A stretch of 64,000 nt of DNA from Sphingopyxis lindanitolerans (GCF_002993885.1 NZ_CM009578.1:2688009-2752008), one strand, 5' to 3'; shown: positions 52,415 to 61,830, numbered from the stretch's first letter. Numbers and translations: made by a program. The notes: a model not told the origin generated them from the letters alone.

Positions 52415-53589
52415 CAGAAGGCGGCCAGCCCGGTGATCGCGCGGCCGATGATCAGCGCATGGACGTCGTGCGTCCCTTCATAAGTGTTCACCGTTTCCAG
52501 ATTCAGCATATGCCGGATGACCTGAAACTCGCCCGAAATGCCGTTGCCGCCGTGCATGTCGCGCGCCACCCGCGCGATGTCGAGCGCCTTGCCGACATTG
52601 TTGCGCTTGACGATCGAGATCATCTCGGGCGCGAAATTGTCGGTGTCCATCAGACGCCCGACGCGCAGCGAGGCCTGAAGCCCGAGGGTGATCTCGGTCG
52701 CCATGTCGGCGAGCTTTTTCTGGAACAATTGCGTCGCGGCGAGCGGGCGGCCGAATTGGTGGCGATCGAGCCCATATTGCCGCGCCGCGGCGTAGCAATA
52801 TTCGGCGGCGCCGAGCGCGCCCCACGAAATGCCGTAGCGCGCGCGGTTGAGGCATCCGAACGGCCCCTTGAGCCCCTCGACATGGGGAAGCAGCGCGTCT
52901 TCGGGAACGACCACATCATCGAGGTTGATCATCCCGGTGATCGAGGCGCGGAGCGAGAGCTTGTTTTCGATCTTCGGCGCCGACAGCCCCTTCATGCCCT
53001 TTTCGAGGATGAAGCCGCGGACCCTGCCGCCATGCGCTTCGGACTTCGCCCAGACCACGAACACGTCGGCGATCGGGGCGTTGGAGATCCAGGTCTTGTT
53101 GCCGTTCAGCCGGTAACCGCCCGCGACTTTCACCGCGGTGGTCCGCATCCCGCCGGGGTCGGACCCCGCGTCGGGCTCGGTGAGGCCGAAACAGCCGATC
53201 AGCGTGCCTGCGGTCAGCCCGGGCAGATAGCGGCGCTTCTGCTCTTCCGAACCATAAGCATGGATCGGGTAGATGACGAGGCTCGACTGGACGCTCATCA
53301 TCGAGCGGTAACCCGAATCGACCCGCTCGATCTCGCGCGCGATCAGCCCATAGGAAACATAGGAGGCGCCCGCGCCGCCAAATTCTTCGGATATGGTGGC
53401 GCCGAGCAAGCCTTGCCGGCCCATCTCGGCGAAGATTTCGGGGTCGGTCTGCTCCTTTTCGAACGCCTCGATGATGCGCGGTTGCAGGCGATCCTGCGCA
53501 AAGGCGCGCGCGGCGTCGCGAATCTGCCGTTCCTCCTCGCTGAGTTCCTCTTCAAGCCGGAACGCATCGTCCCAATCAAATCTGCTCAT
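52414..53589 (-). CDS. gcdH: Glutaryl-CoA dehydrogenase
   Basis: A 391-residue acyl-CoA dehydrogenase of the GcdH group: [51 protein letters not shown] with the family Arg, [37 protein letters not shown], and the catalytic Glu in [20 protein letters not shown] near 370. GcdH oxidises and decarboxylates glutaryl-CoA to crotonyl-CoA. ATG 53589 is preferred over the upstream in-frame start. It is divergent from a LysR gene. Confidence 0.92.
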   Translation of the reverse strand: MSRFDWDDAFRLEEELSEEERQIRDAARAFAQDRLQPRIIEAFEKEQTDPEIFAEMGRQGLLGATISEEFGGAGASYVSYGLIAREIERVDSGYRSMMSVQSSLVIYPIHAYGSEEQKRRYLPGLTAGTLIGCFGLTEPDAGSDPGGMRTTAVKVAGGYRLNGNKTWISNAPIADVFVVWAKSEAHGGRVRGFILEKGMKGLSAPKIENKLSLRASITGMINLDDVVVPEDALLPHVEGLKGPFGCLNRARYGISWGALGAAEYCYAAARQYGLDRHQFGRPLAATQLFQKKLADMATEITLGLQASLRVGRLMDTDNFAPEMISIVKRNNVGKALDIARVARDMHGGNGISGEFQVIRHMLNLETVNTYEGTHDVHALIIGRAITGLAAF

Positions 53590-53635
53590 CGCCGCCACCT
53601 CGTCTCTCCTTTGAATAAGGGCTGGCCTCGGCTTG

Positions 53636-53692
53636 ATTGTAATTCCGAACAATGTCAGAAATCGTCATAATCAATCTCATATCGGAATTGAT
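53636..53692. promoter_or_regulatory. Two inverted repeats between gcdH and the LysR gene
   Basis: ATTGT-N8-ACAAT (53636-53653) and ATCAAT-N11-ATTGAT (53670-53692) lie back to back in the divergent promoter. The second has the spacing of LysR recognition sites and ends directly before ATG 53694. Confidence 0.5.
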
Positions 53693-53693
53693 A

Positions 53694-54578
53694 ATGATCG
53701 ATGCCGAGCAACTGTCCTGTTTCATCGCGGTCGCCGAGACGCGCAGCTTCGTGCAGGCCGCCGACCGGCTGGGCGTGGTCCAGTCGGTCGTCAGCAAGCG
53801 GCTGCGCCGGCTGGAGGATGAACTCGGCGCCGCGCTGGTCGACCGGTCGAACCGGCGCGCGATCGCACTGACCCGCGTCGGCGCGCTTTTCCTCGAAGAG
53901 GCGCGCGAAGCGCTGGCGCGGCTGGAGGGCGCGGCGCGGGTGGGGAAGGGCCTCGCGCGCGGCGAGGCGGGGCCGCTGCGCATCGGCTATGTTTTTTCGG
54001 CGGCGATGACGGGGCTCGTCACGCGGATCGCGCGCCGCCTCGCCGCAGCGCGTCCGGGGGTCGAGGTGCGGCTCGTCCTGATGGAAACCCCCGACCAGCT
54101 CGCCGCCTTGGCCGATGGACGGCTGGACATCGCGCTGACCCGCCCGCGCCCAAGCTACCCGGCGGGGACTGAAGCGCATCGGATCCACAGGGAAGGCGTC
54201 ATCCTGGCGCTCGGATCGGGCGAGCGCTTCGCCCGCCGGGGCAGCGTCACCGTGGCCGATCTGGCCGCCCGGACCTTCATCGTCCCGCAGTTTCAGGAAA
54301 GCGTCGGGCTCATCGAACATGTGCGCGCGCTGGCGAAAAAGGGCGACTTTCTTCCGGTCCGCACGATCGAGACTCCCGATTATATCAGCGCGGCCAGCCT
54401 CGCCGCCGCCGGGCTCGGGCTGATACTGGCGCCGGCGTCGCTGCAAAAGCTTGGGCTCGACGGCCTCGCCTTTGTGCCGATCGCCGACTTCGAAGCCGAT
54501 TTCGAACTGATGCTCGTCCGCCGCGCCGGGGTCGCGCCGGGGCTTGCCGACATCCTCCTCGATGAATTCGCGCAATAG
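53694..54578 (+). CDS. LysR-family regulator of the glutarate operon
   Basis: A 294-residue LysR regulator: MIDAEQLSCFIAVAETRSF, helix-turn-helix DRLGVVQSVVSKRLRRLEDE, and an effector domain (IGYVFSAAMTGLVTRIARRL, LDIALTRPRP, AAGLGLILAPASL). It is divergent from gcdH and the CoA-transferase gene. ATG 53694 gives the usual LysR length before the helix-turn-helix and keeps the inverted repeat outside the coding region; ATG 53652 is the alternative. Confidence 0.87.
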   Translation: MIDAEQLSCFIAVAETRSFVQAADRLGVVQSVVSKRLRRLEDELGAALVDRSNRRAIALTRVGALFLEEAREALARLEGAARVGKGLARGEAGPLRIGYVFSAAMTGLVTRIARRLAAARPGVEVRLVLMETPDQLAALADGRLDIALTRPRPSYPAGTEAHRIHREGVILALGSGERFARRGSVTVADLAARTFIVPQFQESVGLIEHVRALAKKGDFLPVRTIETPDYISAASLAAAGLGLILAPASLQKLGLDGLAFVPIADFEADFELMLVRRAGVAPGLADILLDEFAQ

Positions 54579-54699
54579 CTGGGATAGGCCGTCTTTCGAG
54601 TGCCTTGATCTCGATTTTGGCGCCTATTGCGCAAAAAATGTCGTGAAATGTGGAAAAGACATAGGACTCGGCGTCTAGGCTGGACCGAACAGGCGGGGA

Positions 54700-54745
54700 T
54701 GGCAGGCGGACCGCGTCGGCATCCCGGCGACCGCCTTTTTTGCTC
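54700..54745 (+). terminator. Possible rho-independent terminator
   Basis: AGGCGG (about 54707) pairs with CCGCCT near 54730 with partial inner pairing (GTCGG and CCGGC), followed directly by TTTTTT. It lies 120 bp after the LysR stop. Confidence 0.4.
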
Positions 54746-54766
54746 ATTTTGCCAGGGAGAAGCCGC

Positions 54767-54820
54767 ATGCAGTTTCTTGACGACCGCCCCGCCCGCCCGC
54801 CGATCCGCTACACGGCCTGA
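54767..54820 (+). CDS. 17-residue small open frame of unknown function
   Basis: ATG 54767 to TGA 54820 encodes MQFLDDRPARPPIRYTA. It has a fair ribosome site (AGGGAGAAG) and ends 16 bp before the hydrolase start. It could be a leader peptide, or chance. Nothing in it is recognised. Confidence 0.25.
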   Translation: MQFLDDRPARPPIRYTA

Positions 54821-54836
54821 AGCGGGAGCGACGAAC

Positions 54837-55415
54837 ATGCGGCGCGACGCAAATCCCACCATCCTCTTCGTTCCCGGCCTGCGCGACCATGTCGAGGATC
54901 ATTGGCAAACCCACCAGGCGCGCGCGATCCCCGGTTCCGCGACCGTCGAACCGCTCGACGCCGACCGGCTGAGCCGCGCGGCGCGGGTGGGCGCGCTCGA
55001 CGCGGCGCTGAAGGCGATCCCCGGTGAGGTCATCCTCGTCGCGCACAGCGCCGGGTGCCTGACCACGGTCCACTGGGCGCTCGCCCCGACGCGCCGCATC
55101 CGCGCCGGGCTGCTCGTCACACCCGCCGATATCGAAAACCCGCTGCCCGCCGGCTATCCCGAAATGGCCGATCTCAAGGTCGGCGGCTGGATGCCGATCC
55201 CGCGCCGGACGCTGCCGTTCCCGACGCTCGTCGTCGCGAGCCGCAACGATCCGCTATGCGCCTTCGAGCGCGTTGCCGGTTTCGCCGACGCCTGGGGCGC
55301 GGCGCTGCACGACGCGGGCGATGTCGGCCATCTCAATCCGGCGGCGGGCTATGGCCCCTGGCCCGAAGTGACGGCGCTGCTGCACAGGCTGGACCAGAAC
55401 GCCGCGGGGGGCTGA
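54837..55415 (+). CDS. RBBP9/YdeN-family alpha/beta hydrolase
   Basis: A 192-residue serine hydrolase: FVPGLRDHVEDHWQTHQARA near 11, the nucleophile in VAHSAGCLTTVHW near 75, an acid in ASRNDPLCAFE near 140 and the His in DVGHLNPAAGYGPW near 168. This group contains small esterases of unknown substrate. ATG 54837 follows AGCGGGAG. It is convergent with the YeiH-like gene. Confidence 0.87.
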   Translation: MRRDANPTILFVPGLRDHVEDHWQTHQARAIPGSATVEPLDADRLSRAARVGALDAALKAIPGEVILVAHSAGCLTTVHWALAPTRRIRAGLLVTPADIENPLPAGYPEMADLKVGGWMPIPRRTLPFPTLVVASRNDPLCAFERVAGFADAWGAALHDAGDVGHLNPAAGYGPWPEVTALLHRLDQNAAGG

Positions 55416-55438
55416 TCCGCTCGATCAATCCAAGGCGA

Positions 55439-56518
55439 TCATCCCAGCGGCAGCATCATGATCAGCGTCAGGCTGATCGCGCCGAGCAGCAACAGCGACA
55501 GGACCACCGCGGCGGTCACCCGGCCGCCGGCCTTGGCGACGGTGCGGACATCGACGCCCAGGCCGAGCGCCGCCATCGACACCACCGTCAGCAGCGTCGC
55601 GGCGCTGGCCACCGGCGCCAGCGCCGTGGGCGGGATCAGCCCGAACGAACGCGCGGCGACCATCGCGAGGAATCCAAGGATGAACCACGGCACGAGATGA
55701 TGGATCGGCGGACGCTTGGAGCAAGCGGACGCCGCCGATTCTGCGCCATCCTCGCCCAGACGCGGCGCGAGGATCGAAAGGATCACGCAGACCGGGCCGA
55801 GCATCAGCACGCGCACCAGCTTGACCAGCGTGCCCATCTGGATCGCGGTCGTACCCATCGGCGCGGCGGCGGCGATGACCTGCGGCACCGCATAGACGGT
55901 GAGCCCGGCAAACGCGCCATATTGAAGGCCGCTCAGACCCAGCCCCAGGCCGAGCAGCGGCAACCCCAGCACGACCCCGACGCCGAGCACGGCGGTGAAG
56001 GCGATCGCGGCGGCGACATCGTCGCTATCGGCGTCGATCACCGGGGCGACCGCCGCGATCGCCGAATTGCCGCAGATCGAATTGCCGCACGCGACCAGCA
56101 TCGCCATCCGCTTGGGCAGGCCGAGCAGCCGCCCGATCGTGAAGCTCGTGCCGATCGCGACGAAGACGACCCCGGCAATGCCGATCAGCAGCGCCGGACC
56201 CGCGGCGAGGATCGTCGCCGCGCTGACCGATGCGCCGAGCAGGACGACGGCGATTTCGAGCAGATATTTGGCGCTGAAATCGATCCCCGAAAGCCAGCGG
56301 GCGGGCGGCGTCCAGGCGGTGCGGATCGCGGTGCCGATCAGGATCGCCAGCACCAGCGCCTCGATCCAGATGCTGCCGAACACTCTTTGCTCGACGCGCG
56401 CCAGTGCGAAGGCGGCGCCGGTCACGCCAAGGCACAGCGCCAGCCCGGGCAAGGTCCGCTCGACCGCAGCCGTAAGGGAACCGCGCATGGCGGCCGCGCG
56501 AAGGGGAATGGTCGCCAT
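55439..56518 (-). CDS. YeiH-family (UPF0324) putative sulfate/sulfite-type carrier
   Basis: A 359-residue membrane protein with about 10 hydrophobic segments. Family marks are GIDFSAKYLLEIAVVLLGA near 83, GNSICGNSAIAA near 145, and AFAGLTVYAVPQVIAAA near 200. YeiH-type proteins are annotated as sulfate exporters and are commonly next to a YeiE-like LysR gene, as here. The substrate is not proven. Confidence 0.85.
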   Translation of the reverse strand: MATIPLRAAAMRGSLTAAVERTLPGLALCLGVTGAAFALARVEQRVFGSIWIEALVLAILIGTAIRTAWTPPARWLSGIDFSAKYLLEIAVVLLGASVSAATILAAGPALLIGIAGVVFVAIGTSFTIGRLLGLPKRMAMLVACGNSICGNSAIAAVAPVIDADSDDVAAAIAFTAVLGVGVVLGLPLLGLGLGLSGLQYGAFAGLTVYAVPQVIAAAAPMGTTAIQMGTLVKLVRVLMLGPVCVILSILAPRLGEDGAESAASACSKRPPIHHLVPWFILGFLAMVAARSFGLIPPTALAPVASAATLLTVVSMAALGLGVDVRTVAKAGGRVTAAVVLSLLLLGAISLTLIMMLPLG

Positions 56519-56617
56519 GACGGCTGCTTTCTGAAGGATGGGCGGCCATCGGGTCGCCCTCGATGGCTTGGTATCGGCCGCTTCGCTGCCGCCCTCCAAC
56601 GCAAGTTTATGCTGGTT

Positions 56618-57502
56618 TCAATCGCCTGCGCTTGTTGATTGCCCGATCAGGTCGAGCAGGGCATCGCCTGCCTTGCCGCGATAACGTTCCTTGTGGCGCA
56701 GGCCGTAAAAGGGGCGCGGCTCGAGCGCGAACGCGATGCGGTGGAGCCTTCCCGCGCGCACCAAGGGTTCGACGACCAGCGTCGAGAGGACGGTATGACC
56801 CGCTCCGGCATCCACCGCCGAGCGCACCGCTTCGTTGGACGGCAGGGTCAGGACGACGTCGAGGTCGGCGAGAGTCAGCCCAAGCGGGGCAAGCGCCGCC
56901 GCGAAGGTCGAACGGGTTCCCGATCCTTCCTCGCGCAGCACCCAGGGGACCGAACGCAGCCAATCGCCATCGACCGCCCCCCTTCGGGCCTCGGCGCCGA
57001 CCAGCGCCAGATCGTCGTGGCCGACGGTCCAGCGGGCGAGCGCGGGGTCGTCGATCAGCCCCTCGACGAAGCCGAGTTCGGCGCTGCCCTCGCGCACCTG
57101 ATCCGCCGCTTGCTCGCTGTTGCCGATCGACAGCGTGACCTTGATGCCGGGATAGCGGCGACGAAACCGCGCGAGGAAGGGCGGCAGCCAATAGCCCGCG
57201 ATCGTCTGGCTGGCGACGAGCGTCAGCGTCCCGCGCTCCAGCCCGCCGAACTCGGCCAGCGTGCGTTCGGCGCTGGCGGCGCGGCCGAGCACGGCGCGCG
57301 CCTCGACCAGGAAAGCGCGCCCCGCATCGGTCAGCTCGATCCGCCGCCCGATGCGGTGGAACAGCGGGACTTCATGCCGCTCCTCGAGCGTCTTGATCGC
57401 CGCGCTGACCGCCGATTGGGTGATGTTGAGCGCCTCCGCCGCGCGCGTCATATGCTCGCGTTCGGCGACGCCGACGAAGATACGAAGTTGTTCCAGCGTC
57501 AT
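56618..57502 (-). CDS. LysR-family regulator (YeiE/CysB-like)
   Basis: A 294-residue LysR protein: MTLEQLRIFVGVAEREHMTRA, ALNITQSAVSAAIKTLEERH, and an effector domain (ASQTIAGYWLPPFLARF, LGFVEGLIDDP). It is followed 100 bp on, same strand, by the YeiH-type carrier, the usual pairing of these two families. Confidence 0.87.
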   Translation of the reverse strand: MTLEQLRIFVGVAEREHMTRAAEALNITQSAVSAAIKTLEERHEVPLFHRIGRRIELTDAGRAFLVEARAVLGRAASAERTLAEFGGLERGTLTLVASQTIAGYWLPPFLARFRRRYPGIKVTLSIGNSEQAADQVREGSAELGFVEGLIDDPALARWTVGHDDLALVGAEARRGAVDGDWLRSVPWVLREEGSGTRSTFAAALAPLGLTLADLDVVLTLPSNEAVRSAVDAGAGHTVLSTLVVEPLVRAGRLHRIAFALEPRPFYGLRHKERYRGKAGDALLDLIGQSTSAGD

Positions 57503-57537
57503 GCGATCGGCCCCATGTCAGCGGTCGCACCTTGGTA

Positions 57538-58596
57538 TCAGACCGGCTTGCGGAGGAAACCCTGGTTGCCGCCGTTGCGATTGGGCGCGAAGCCATTGGC
57601 GTGCAGCGTCTCGTCCGCGGTATCGTAGAAGACCCCGATCTGCAAGATTTCGCGCGCCTGCTGGGCGGTCGCGATCGGGCGGCCGAATTCGCCCGAGATC
57701 CGCACGAGCTGCTTGATCTGCTCGACCGAGCTTGCCTTGCCGGTGCGCGTCTGGTTCCACAGCACGTCCTCGATACCGCAGCGCACGTGCAGGCCCAGCG
57801 CGATGCCGATCATGTTGATGGGCAGCACGTTCAGCACCGAGCTTTCGACCGTCAGCACCGCGCCGTCGGGCAGCGCGCGCAGGAAATGGGCGAGGTTATA
57901 GATGTTCGCCTGGTCCATGCCGCCGCTGATCGCGACCCAGTTCAGCGCCAGCGGCCCCTTGTAGACGCCGCGGCGGATCATCCGCTCGATCGTCTCGAAG
58001 CTGTTGATGTTGTAGCATTGGAAGGCGCTCTGGATTCCGGCGGCCGACAGCCGCCGGACATGCTCCTCGGCCCAGCTCGGGTTCGAGGGGACGATCATGT
58101 CCTTATAGGTGTCGTAAAGTTTCGGGTCGCCGCGCGAAACGCCCTTGAAATCGTCGATGCCGGCATGTTCGGTCACGTTCATCTGCGTCGTGTTGACGGT
58201 GACGGTCACCTGGTCGGGCTTGGGGTCGAGTTCGGCGAGCATGTGCCGCGTATCGTCGTCGAGCCACTTCGCCGCCGCGCCGTCGTCTTCGGGCGCGAAG
58301 CTGATCGAGCCGCCGACCTGGATCACCATCTCGGGCACCGCCTCGCGCACCCCGGCGATCAGCTCGTTGAACATCGACAGCCGCTTGCTGCCCTTGCCGT
58401 CGGCTTCGCGCACATGGAGGTGCAGCACGGTGGCGCCGGCGTCATAGCAGTCGACCGCTTTCTGGATCTGCTCGTCCATCGTGACCGGAATATCTTCGGG
58501 GAAGTCCGAGGGAATCCAGCCCGGCGCATAGGGCGCGGCGGTGATAATCAGCGGCTGCTGGTTCTCGGGATAAAGATGGCCGTCGAGGAAGTTCAT
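57538..58596 (-). CDS. BKACE-family beta-keto acid cleavage enzyme (canonical metal site)
   Basis: A 352-residue DUF849 protein with the canonical zinc motif ATVLHLHVREADG (H59, H61), VGGSISFAPED near 105, and CGIEDVLWNQTRTGKASS near 305. It should split a beta-keto acid with acetyl-CoA. Upstream, at 58706-58737, are two half-sites of the AraC-type motif reading toward this gene. Sequence differs strongly from the island's own BKACE at 14551. ATG 58596 follows CGGAGAG. Confidence 0.88.
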   Translation of the reverse strand: MNFLDGHLYPENQQPLIITAAPYAPGWIPSDFPEDIPVTMDEQIQKAVDCYDAGATVLHLHVREADGKGSKRLSMFNELIAGVREAVPEMVIQVGGSISFAPEDDGAAAKWLDDDTRHMLAELDPKPDQVTVTVNTTQMNVTEHAGIDDFKGVSRGDPKLYDTYKDMIVPSNPSWAEEHVRRLSAAGIQSAFQCYNINSFETIERMIRRGVYKGPLALNWVAISGGMDQANIYNLAHFLRALPDGAVLTVESSVLNVLPINMIGIALGLHVRCGIEDVLWNQTRTGKASSVEQIKQLVRISGEFGRPIATAQQAREILQIGVFYDTADETLHANGFAPNRNGGNQGFLRKPV

Positions 58597-58705
58597 AATG
58601 TCTCTCCGATAAGAAGCGGTCGCGTCGAAAACGGGGGCGGCGATGCGCTCGACTCTCCCATTTCGCTGGCCCTTGCTTACCGGCGTGCGCGCGCGCGTTT
58701 TCCAC

Positions 58706-58737
58706 ATTAGGCGCCATTATTTTGTCAATCGATGCCA
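58706..58737 (-). promoter_or_regulatory. AraC-type double half-site upstream of BKACE
   Basis: On the minus strand TGGCATCGATT (58737-58727) and TGGCGCCTAAT (58716-58706) lie 21 bp apart, in the direction of BKACE transcription and about 110 bp before its start. It matches the sites at 59815 and 63271. Confidence 0.7.
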
Positions 58738-58794
58738 GGGCGACGCCCGCGGCAAGGGGCGGGCCGCCGCATCGGCAGCGACCGGCGGCCCGGA

Positions 58795-59796
58795 TCAGTG
58801 CGCCTTGCGCCGTTCCTTGGGCGTCACGCCGAACGTCTGGACATGCCAGCGGCTGAACGCGCTGATCGACCCATAGCCGAGCATTTCGGCGACATCGGTG
58901 ATCCGGTTGTGGGGATTGGCGAGATATTGGCCGGACAGTTGCGTCCGCGCCAGATGGACCATTTCGCTGAAGCTCGTTCCTTCGGCGTCGAGCGTGCGTT
59001 GCAGCGTGCGCACGCTCATCCCCAGCAGCGAACAGCAGGTCTGGATCGTGGCGTGACCCGAAGGCATCAACAGCAGGATCGACTGTTCGACCTGCTGGAT
59101 CAGGCTCTGCCGCTGCGGGCTCACCGCCGACTCGATCAGCTTGCGCGCATGGTCGGCCAGCGCGGTGTCGGCGCGGCGGCTGGGGCGGTCGATGTCGGCG
59201 GGATCGAGCACCAGGCCATTGAACTCCGAATCGAATTCGGCGCTGCAACGGAACAGGCGGCGATAGAGGGGCAGCTCGGCGGTCGGCGGCGGTTCGTGCG
59301 TGAAACAGACCAGCTTCGGACGCCAGCTCTCCCCCAGCACTTCGGTACACAGCCGCATCAGCACACCAAGCGCCAGATCATAGGACTGGCGCGATTTTTC
59401 CGTTTCGCCCGCCGCGAAATCCTGACGGATAAGGACACCGTCGCCGATGTCGATCATCTGGATCACCAGCTTGGAATTGATCCGGTCGCGATAGCGGTTC
59501 AGCGCCGCCAGCGCGTCGCGCAAATTGGCCGCATGGGCAATCAGCAGGCTGGTGGCGCCCAGATTGGCCAGCCCCCGGCTTTCGGCCATGCGCAAACCAA
59601 AGGTCGTGCAGCCGGTGACTTCGACCGCGCGCTCTATCAACTGCGTCGCCGCGCGGCGCGAAATCGTCTGTTCGGGGTTCGCCAGCAATGTCTCCGACAG
59701 GCCGACTTCGCGGAGCAGGGGCAGGGGGTTGGCCCCCAGCGACTCCATGGTCAGGACATAGCCGGTCAGGACCGCCGCGCGCACCAGTTCGGTCAT
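58795..59796 (-). CDS. AraC-family regulator with Arabinose-bd-2-type N-domain (OruR/VirF-like)
   Basis: A 333-residue regulator. The N-terminal 200 or so residues have the 'Arabinose_bd' feel (REVGLSETLLANPEQTISRR, TFGLRMAESRGLANLG). The C-terminus is a double helix-turn-helix (ATIQTCCSLLGMSVRTLQRTL, ITDVAEMLGYGSISAFSRWH) ending VTPKERRKAH. It is divergent from the quinone oxidoreductase gene with a double half-site in the 109-bp gap. The likely master activator of the right-hand cluster. Confidence 0.9.
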   Translation of the reverse strand: MTELVRAAVLTGYVLTMESLGANPLPLLREVGLSETLLANPEQTISRRAATQLIERAVEVTGCTTFGLRMAESRGLANLGATSLLIAHAANLRDALAALNRYRDRINSKLVIQMIDIGDGVLIRQDFAAGETEKSRQSYDLALGVLMRLCTEVLGESWRPKLVCFTHEPPPTAELPLYRRLFRCSAEFDSEFNGLVLDPADIDRPSRRADTALADHARKLIESAVSPQRQSLIQQVEQSILLLMPSGHATIQTCCSLLGMSVRTLQRTLDAEGTSFSEMVHLARTQLSGQYLANPHNRITDVAEMLGYGSISAFSRWHVQTFGVTPKERRKAH

Positions 59797-59814
59797 TGTC
59801 CAGCCTCGTCCTCG

Positions 59815-59846
59815 TGGCACCGATTGGCAAAATAATGGCACCGAAT
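59815..59846 (+). promoter_or_regulatory. AraC-type double half-site between araC-like and quinone oxidoreductase genes
   Basis: TGGCACCGATT (59815-59825) and TGGCACCGAAT (59836-59846) are direct repeats 21 bp apart, pointing to the oxidoreductase gene whose ATG is 60 bp downstream. A 21-bp period places both on one face of the helix. Confidence 0.75.
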
Positions 59847-59905
59847 GTGGGAAATGCAAGCGCCGAAGCCGGTAGGCGGGGGACACAAGATTGGGAGATC
59901 AGGCA

Positions 59906-60883
59906 ATGGCACAGGCTGTGCGCTTCTACGAAACCGGCGGACCCGAAGTCCTGAAGATAGAGGATGTCGCGGTCGGCGATCCGGGCCCCGGCGACGTGCG
60001 CGTGCGCCACGGCGCGGTCGGCTGCAACTTCGCCGACACCTATTTCCGGTCGGGCTATTATCCGGTGCCGCTGCCAAACGGCATGGGCGTCGAGGCGGCG
60101 GGGACGATCGAGGCCGTCGGCGAAGGCGTCACCGACTGGGCCGTCGGCGACCGCGTCAGCTATAATGGCAGCCCGCTCGGCGCCTATAGCACGGAGCGTG
60201 TCATGCCCGCGGCCTCGCTGTTCAAGCTGCCCGACGCGGTGTCGTTCGAACAGGCCGCCGCATCGACGATGCGCGGGCTGTCGGCGACCTATTGGCTGGC
60301 GCGCACCAATCCGTGGCTGAAATCGGGTGACACCATCCTGCTCCACGCCGCCGCCGGCGGGGTCGGCCTGCTCGCGGTGCAACTCGCGAAGCTGATGGGC
60401 CTGCGCGTCATCGGCACGGTTTCGACCGAGGAAAAGGCCGCCAAGGCACGCGCCTATGGCTGCGATGAAATCATCCTCTATCGCAGCGAGGACGTGCCGA
60501 CGCGGGTCAAGGAACTGACGAATGGCGAGGGCGTCGGCACGGTGTTCGACAGCGTCGGCAAGGACACGTTCGAAGGCTCGCTCCAGTCGCTCAGGCGGCG
60601 CGGCGTGCTCGTCGGCTGCGGCACCGCCTCGGGGCCGATTCCGCCGATCAGCGCCTTCCAGATGGTCCGGCAGGGTTCGATCTATTTCACCCGCCCGGCC
60701 TATGCCGATTATTACGCCGATCCCGCCGAACGCGCCGAACTGTCGGGCCTGTGGTTCGGCCATCTCGCCGCCGGGCGGATCCAGGTCGATATCGGCCAGC
60801 GTTACGCGCTCGCGGACTGTGTCCAGGCGCACCGCGACCTCGAAGCGGGCAAGACCATCGGGTCTTCGGTCTTCACGGTTTGA
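59906..60883 (+). CDS. Quinone oxidoreductase (QOR/zeta-crystallin, MDR family)
   Basis: A 325-residue zinc-free medium-chain reductase: NFADTYFRSGYYPVPLPNGMGVEAAG near 42, LLHAAAGGVGLLAVQLAKLMG with the NADPH glycine motif near 150, and FDSVGKDTFEGSLQSLRRRG near 222. It reduces quinones or enones with NADPH. ATG 59906 is chosen. It opens the plus-strand genes of the AraC cluster and is followed by the TauD-type gene after 17 bp. Confidence 0.9.
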   Translation: MAQAVRFYETGGPEVLKIEDVAVGDPGPGDVRVRHGAVGCNFADTYFRSGYYPVPLPNGMGVEAAGTIEAVGEGVTDWAVGDRVSYNGSPLGAYSTERVMPAASLFKLPDAVSFEQAAASTMRGLSATYWLARTNPWLKSGDTILLHAAAGGVGLLAVQLAKLMGLRVIGTVSTEEKAAKARAYGCDEIILYRSEDVPTRVKELTNGEGVGTVFDSVGKDTFEGSLQSLRRRGVLVGCGTASGPIPPISAFQMVRQGSIYFTRPAYADYYADPAERAELSGLWFGHLAAGRIQVDIGQRYALADCVQAHRDLEAGKTIGSSVFTV

Positions 60884-60900
60884 ACGCGAAAGGACGGGCC

Positions 60901-61749
60901 ATGCGCATCGAAAAACTGACCAACACCATCGGCGCCGAATTGACCGGCGTGACCCTGGCCGAGGCGGTGACCAACGACGATCTGTTCGCCGCGATCCGCG
61001 CCGAACTGCTCGCCCACAAGGTATTGTTCCTGCGCGATCAGGATATTTCGCGCCGCGACCATGTCGCCTTTGCCGAGCGTTTCGGGGAGCTTGAGGGGCA
61101 TCCGGTCCTCGGCAGCGACCCCGAACATCCGGGGCTTGTCCGCGTCTACAAGGATGTGAACTCGCCCCCCGACTTTTTCGAGAATAGCTGGCATTGCGAC
61201 GCCACCTGGCGCGAAAAGCCGCCGCTGGGCGCGGTGCTGCGCTGCGTCGCCTGCCCGCCGGTCGGCGGCGACACGATCTGGGTGAACATGGCAAAGGCGT
61301 ATGCGGACCTGCCCGACCATGTGAAGGAGGTCATCGCCACGCTGAAGGCGCGGCACTCGATCGAATGGACCTTCGGCGGGCGGATGCCCGAGGACAAGCG
61401 CCACGCCCTGAAAGCGCAATTTCCCGATGCCGAGCATCCGGTGGTGCGCACCCACCCCGAAACCGGCGAAAAAATCCTGTTCGTCAACTCCTTCACGACG
61501 CACATCACCGACTATCACACCGCCGCCAATGTCCGTTACGGTCAGGACCATATTCCGGGCGCCGCGCACCTGCTGAACTATCTGACCGGCCGCGCGGCGA
61601 TCCCCGAATATCAGGTGCGCTGGCGCTGGCAGCCCAACAGCATCGCGATCTGGGACAATCGGTGCACCCAGCATTATGCCGTGATGGATTATCCTCCCTG
61701 CGTTCGCCAGATGGAGCGCGCCGGAATCAAGGGCGACAAGCCTTATTGA
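60901..61749 (+). CDS. TauD/TfdA-family 2-oxoglutarate-dependent dioxygenase
   Basis: A 282-residue Fe(II)/2-oxoglutarate dioxygenase: the facial triad H98-x-D100 in ENSWHCDATW with the distal His in NRCTQHYAVMDY near 257; the 2-oxoglutarate-binding Thr/Arg fits GGDTIWVNM and PCVRQMER. Such enzymes hydroxylate taurine, ether-bonded herbicides and similar compounds so they fall apart. Tightly behind the quinone oxidoreductase gene; substrate unknown. Confidence 0.9.
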   Translation: MRIEKLTNTIGAELTGVTLAEAVTNDDLFAAIRAELLAHKVLFLRDQDISRRDHVAFAERFGELEGHPVLGSDPEHPGLVRVYKDVNSPPDFFENSWHCDATWREKPPLGAVLRCVACPPVGGDTIWVNMAKAYADLPDHVKEVIATLKARHSIEWTFGGRMPEDKRHALKAQFPDAEHPVVRTHPETGEKILFVNSFTTHITDYHTAANVRYGQDHIPGAAHLLNYLTGRAAIPEYQVRWRWQPNSIAIWDNRCTQHYAVMDYPPCVRQMERAGIKGDKPY

Positions 61750-61830
61750 GCGCGCGGGCCGGGCGCATCGGCTGATTATGGACAAGCCCGCCATGGGAAA
61801 ACCCAGGCGCCGGAACATTGGAGAGAGACT

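Noticed and set aside
55055..56638. A 527-residue plus-strand frame rich in Arg, Asp and His
   Set aside because: It runs antisense through the YeiH-like gene; repeated RDHRR-type composition marks a shadow frame.
59378..61294. A 638-residue open frame on the minus strand
   Set aside because: Antisense to the quinone oxidoreductase and TauD genes and out of frame with the AraC gene; no domain can be read and Arg content is extreme.
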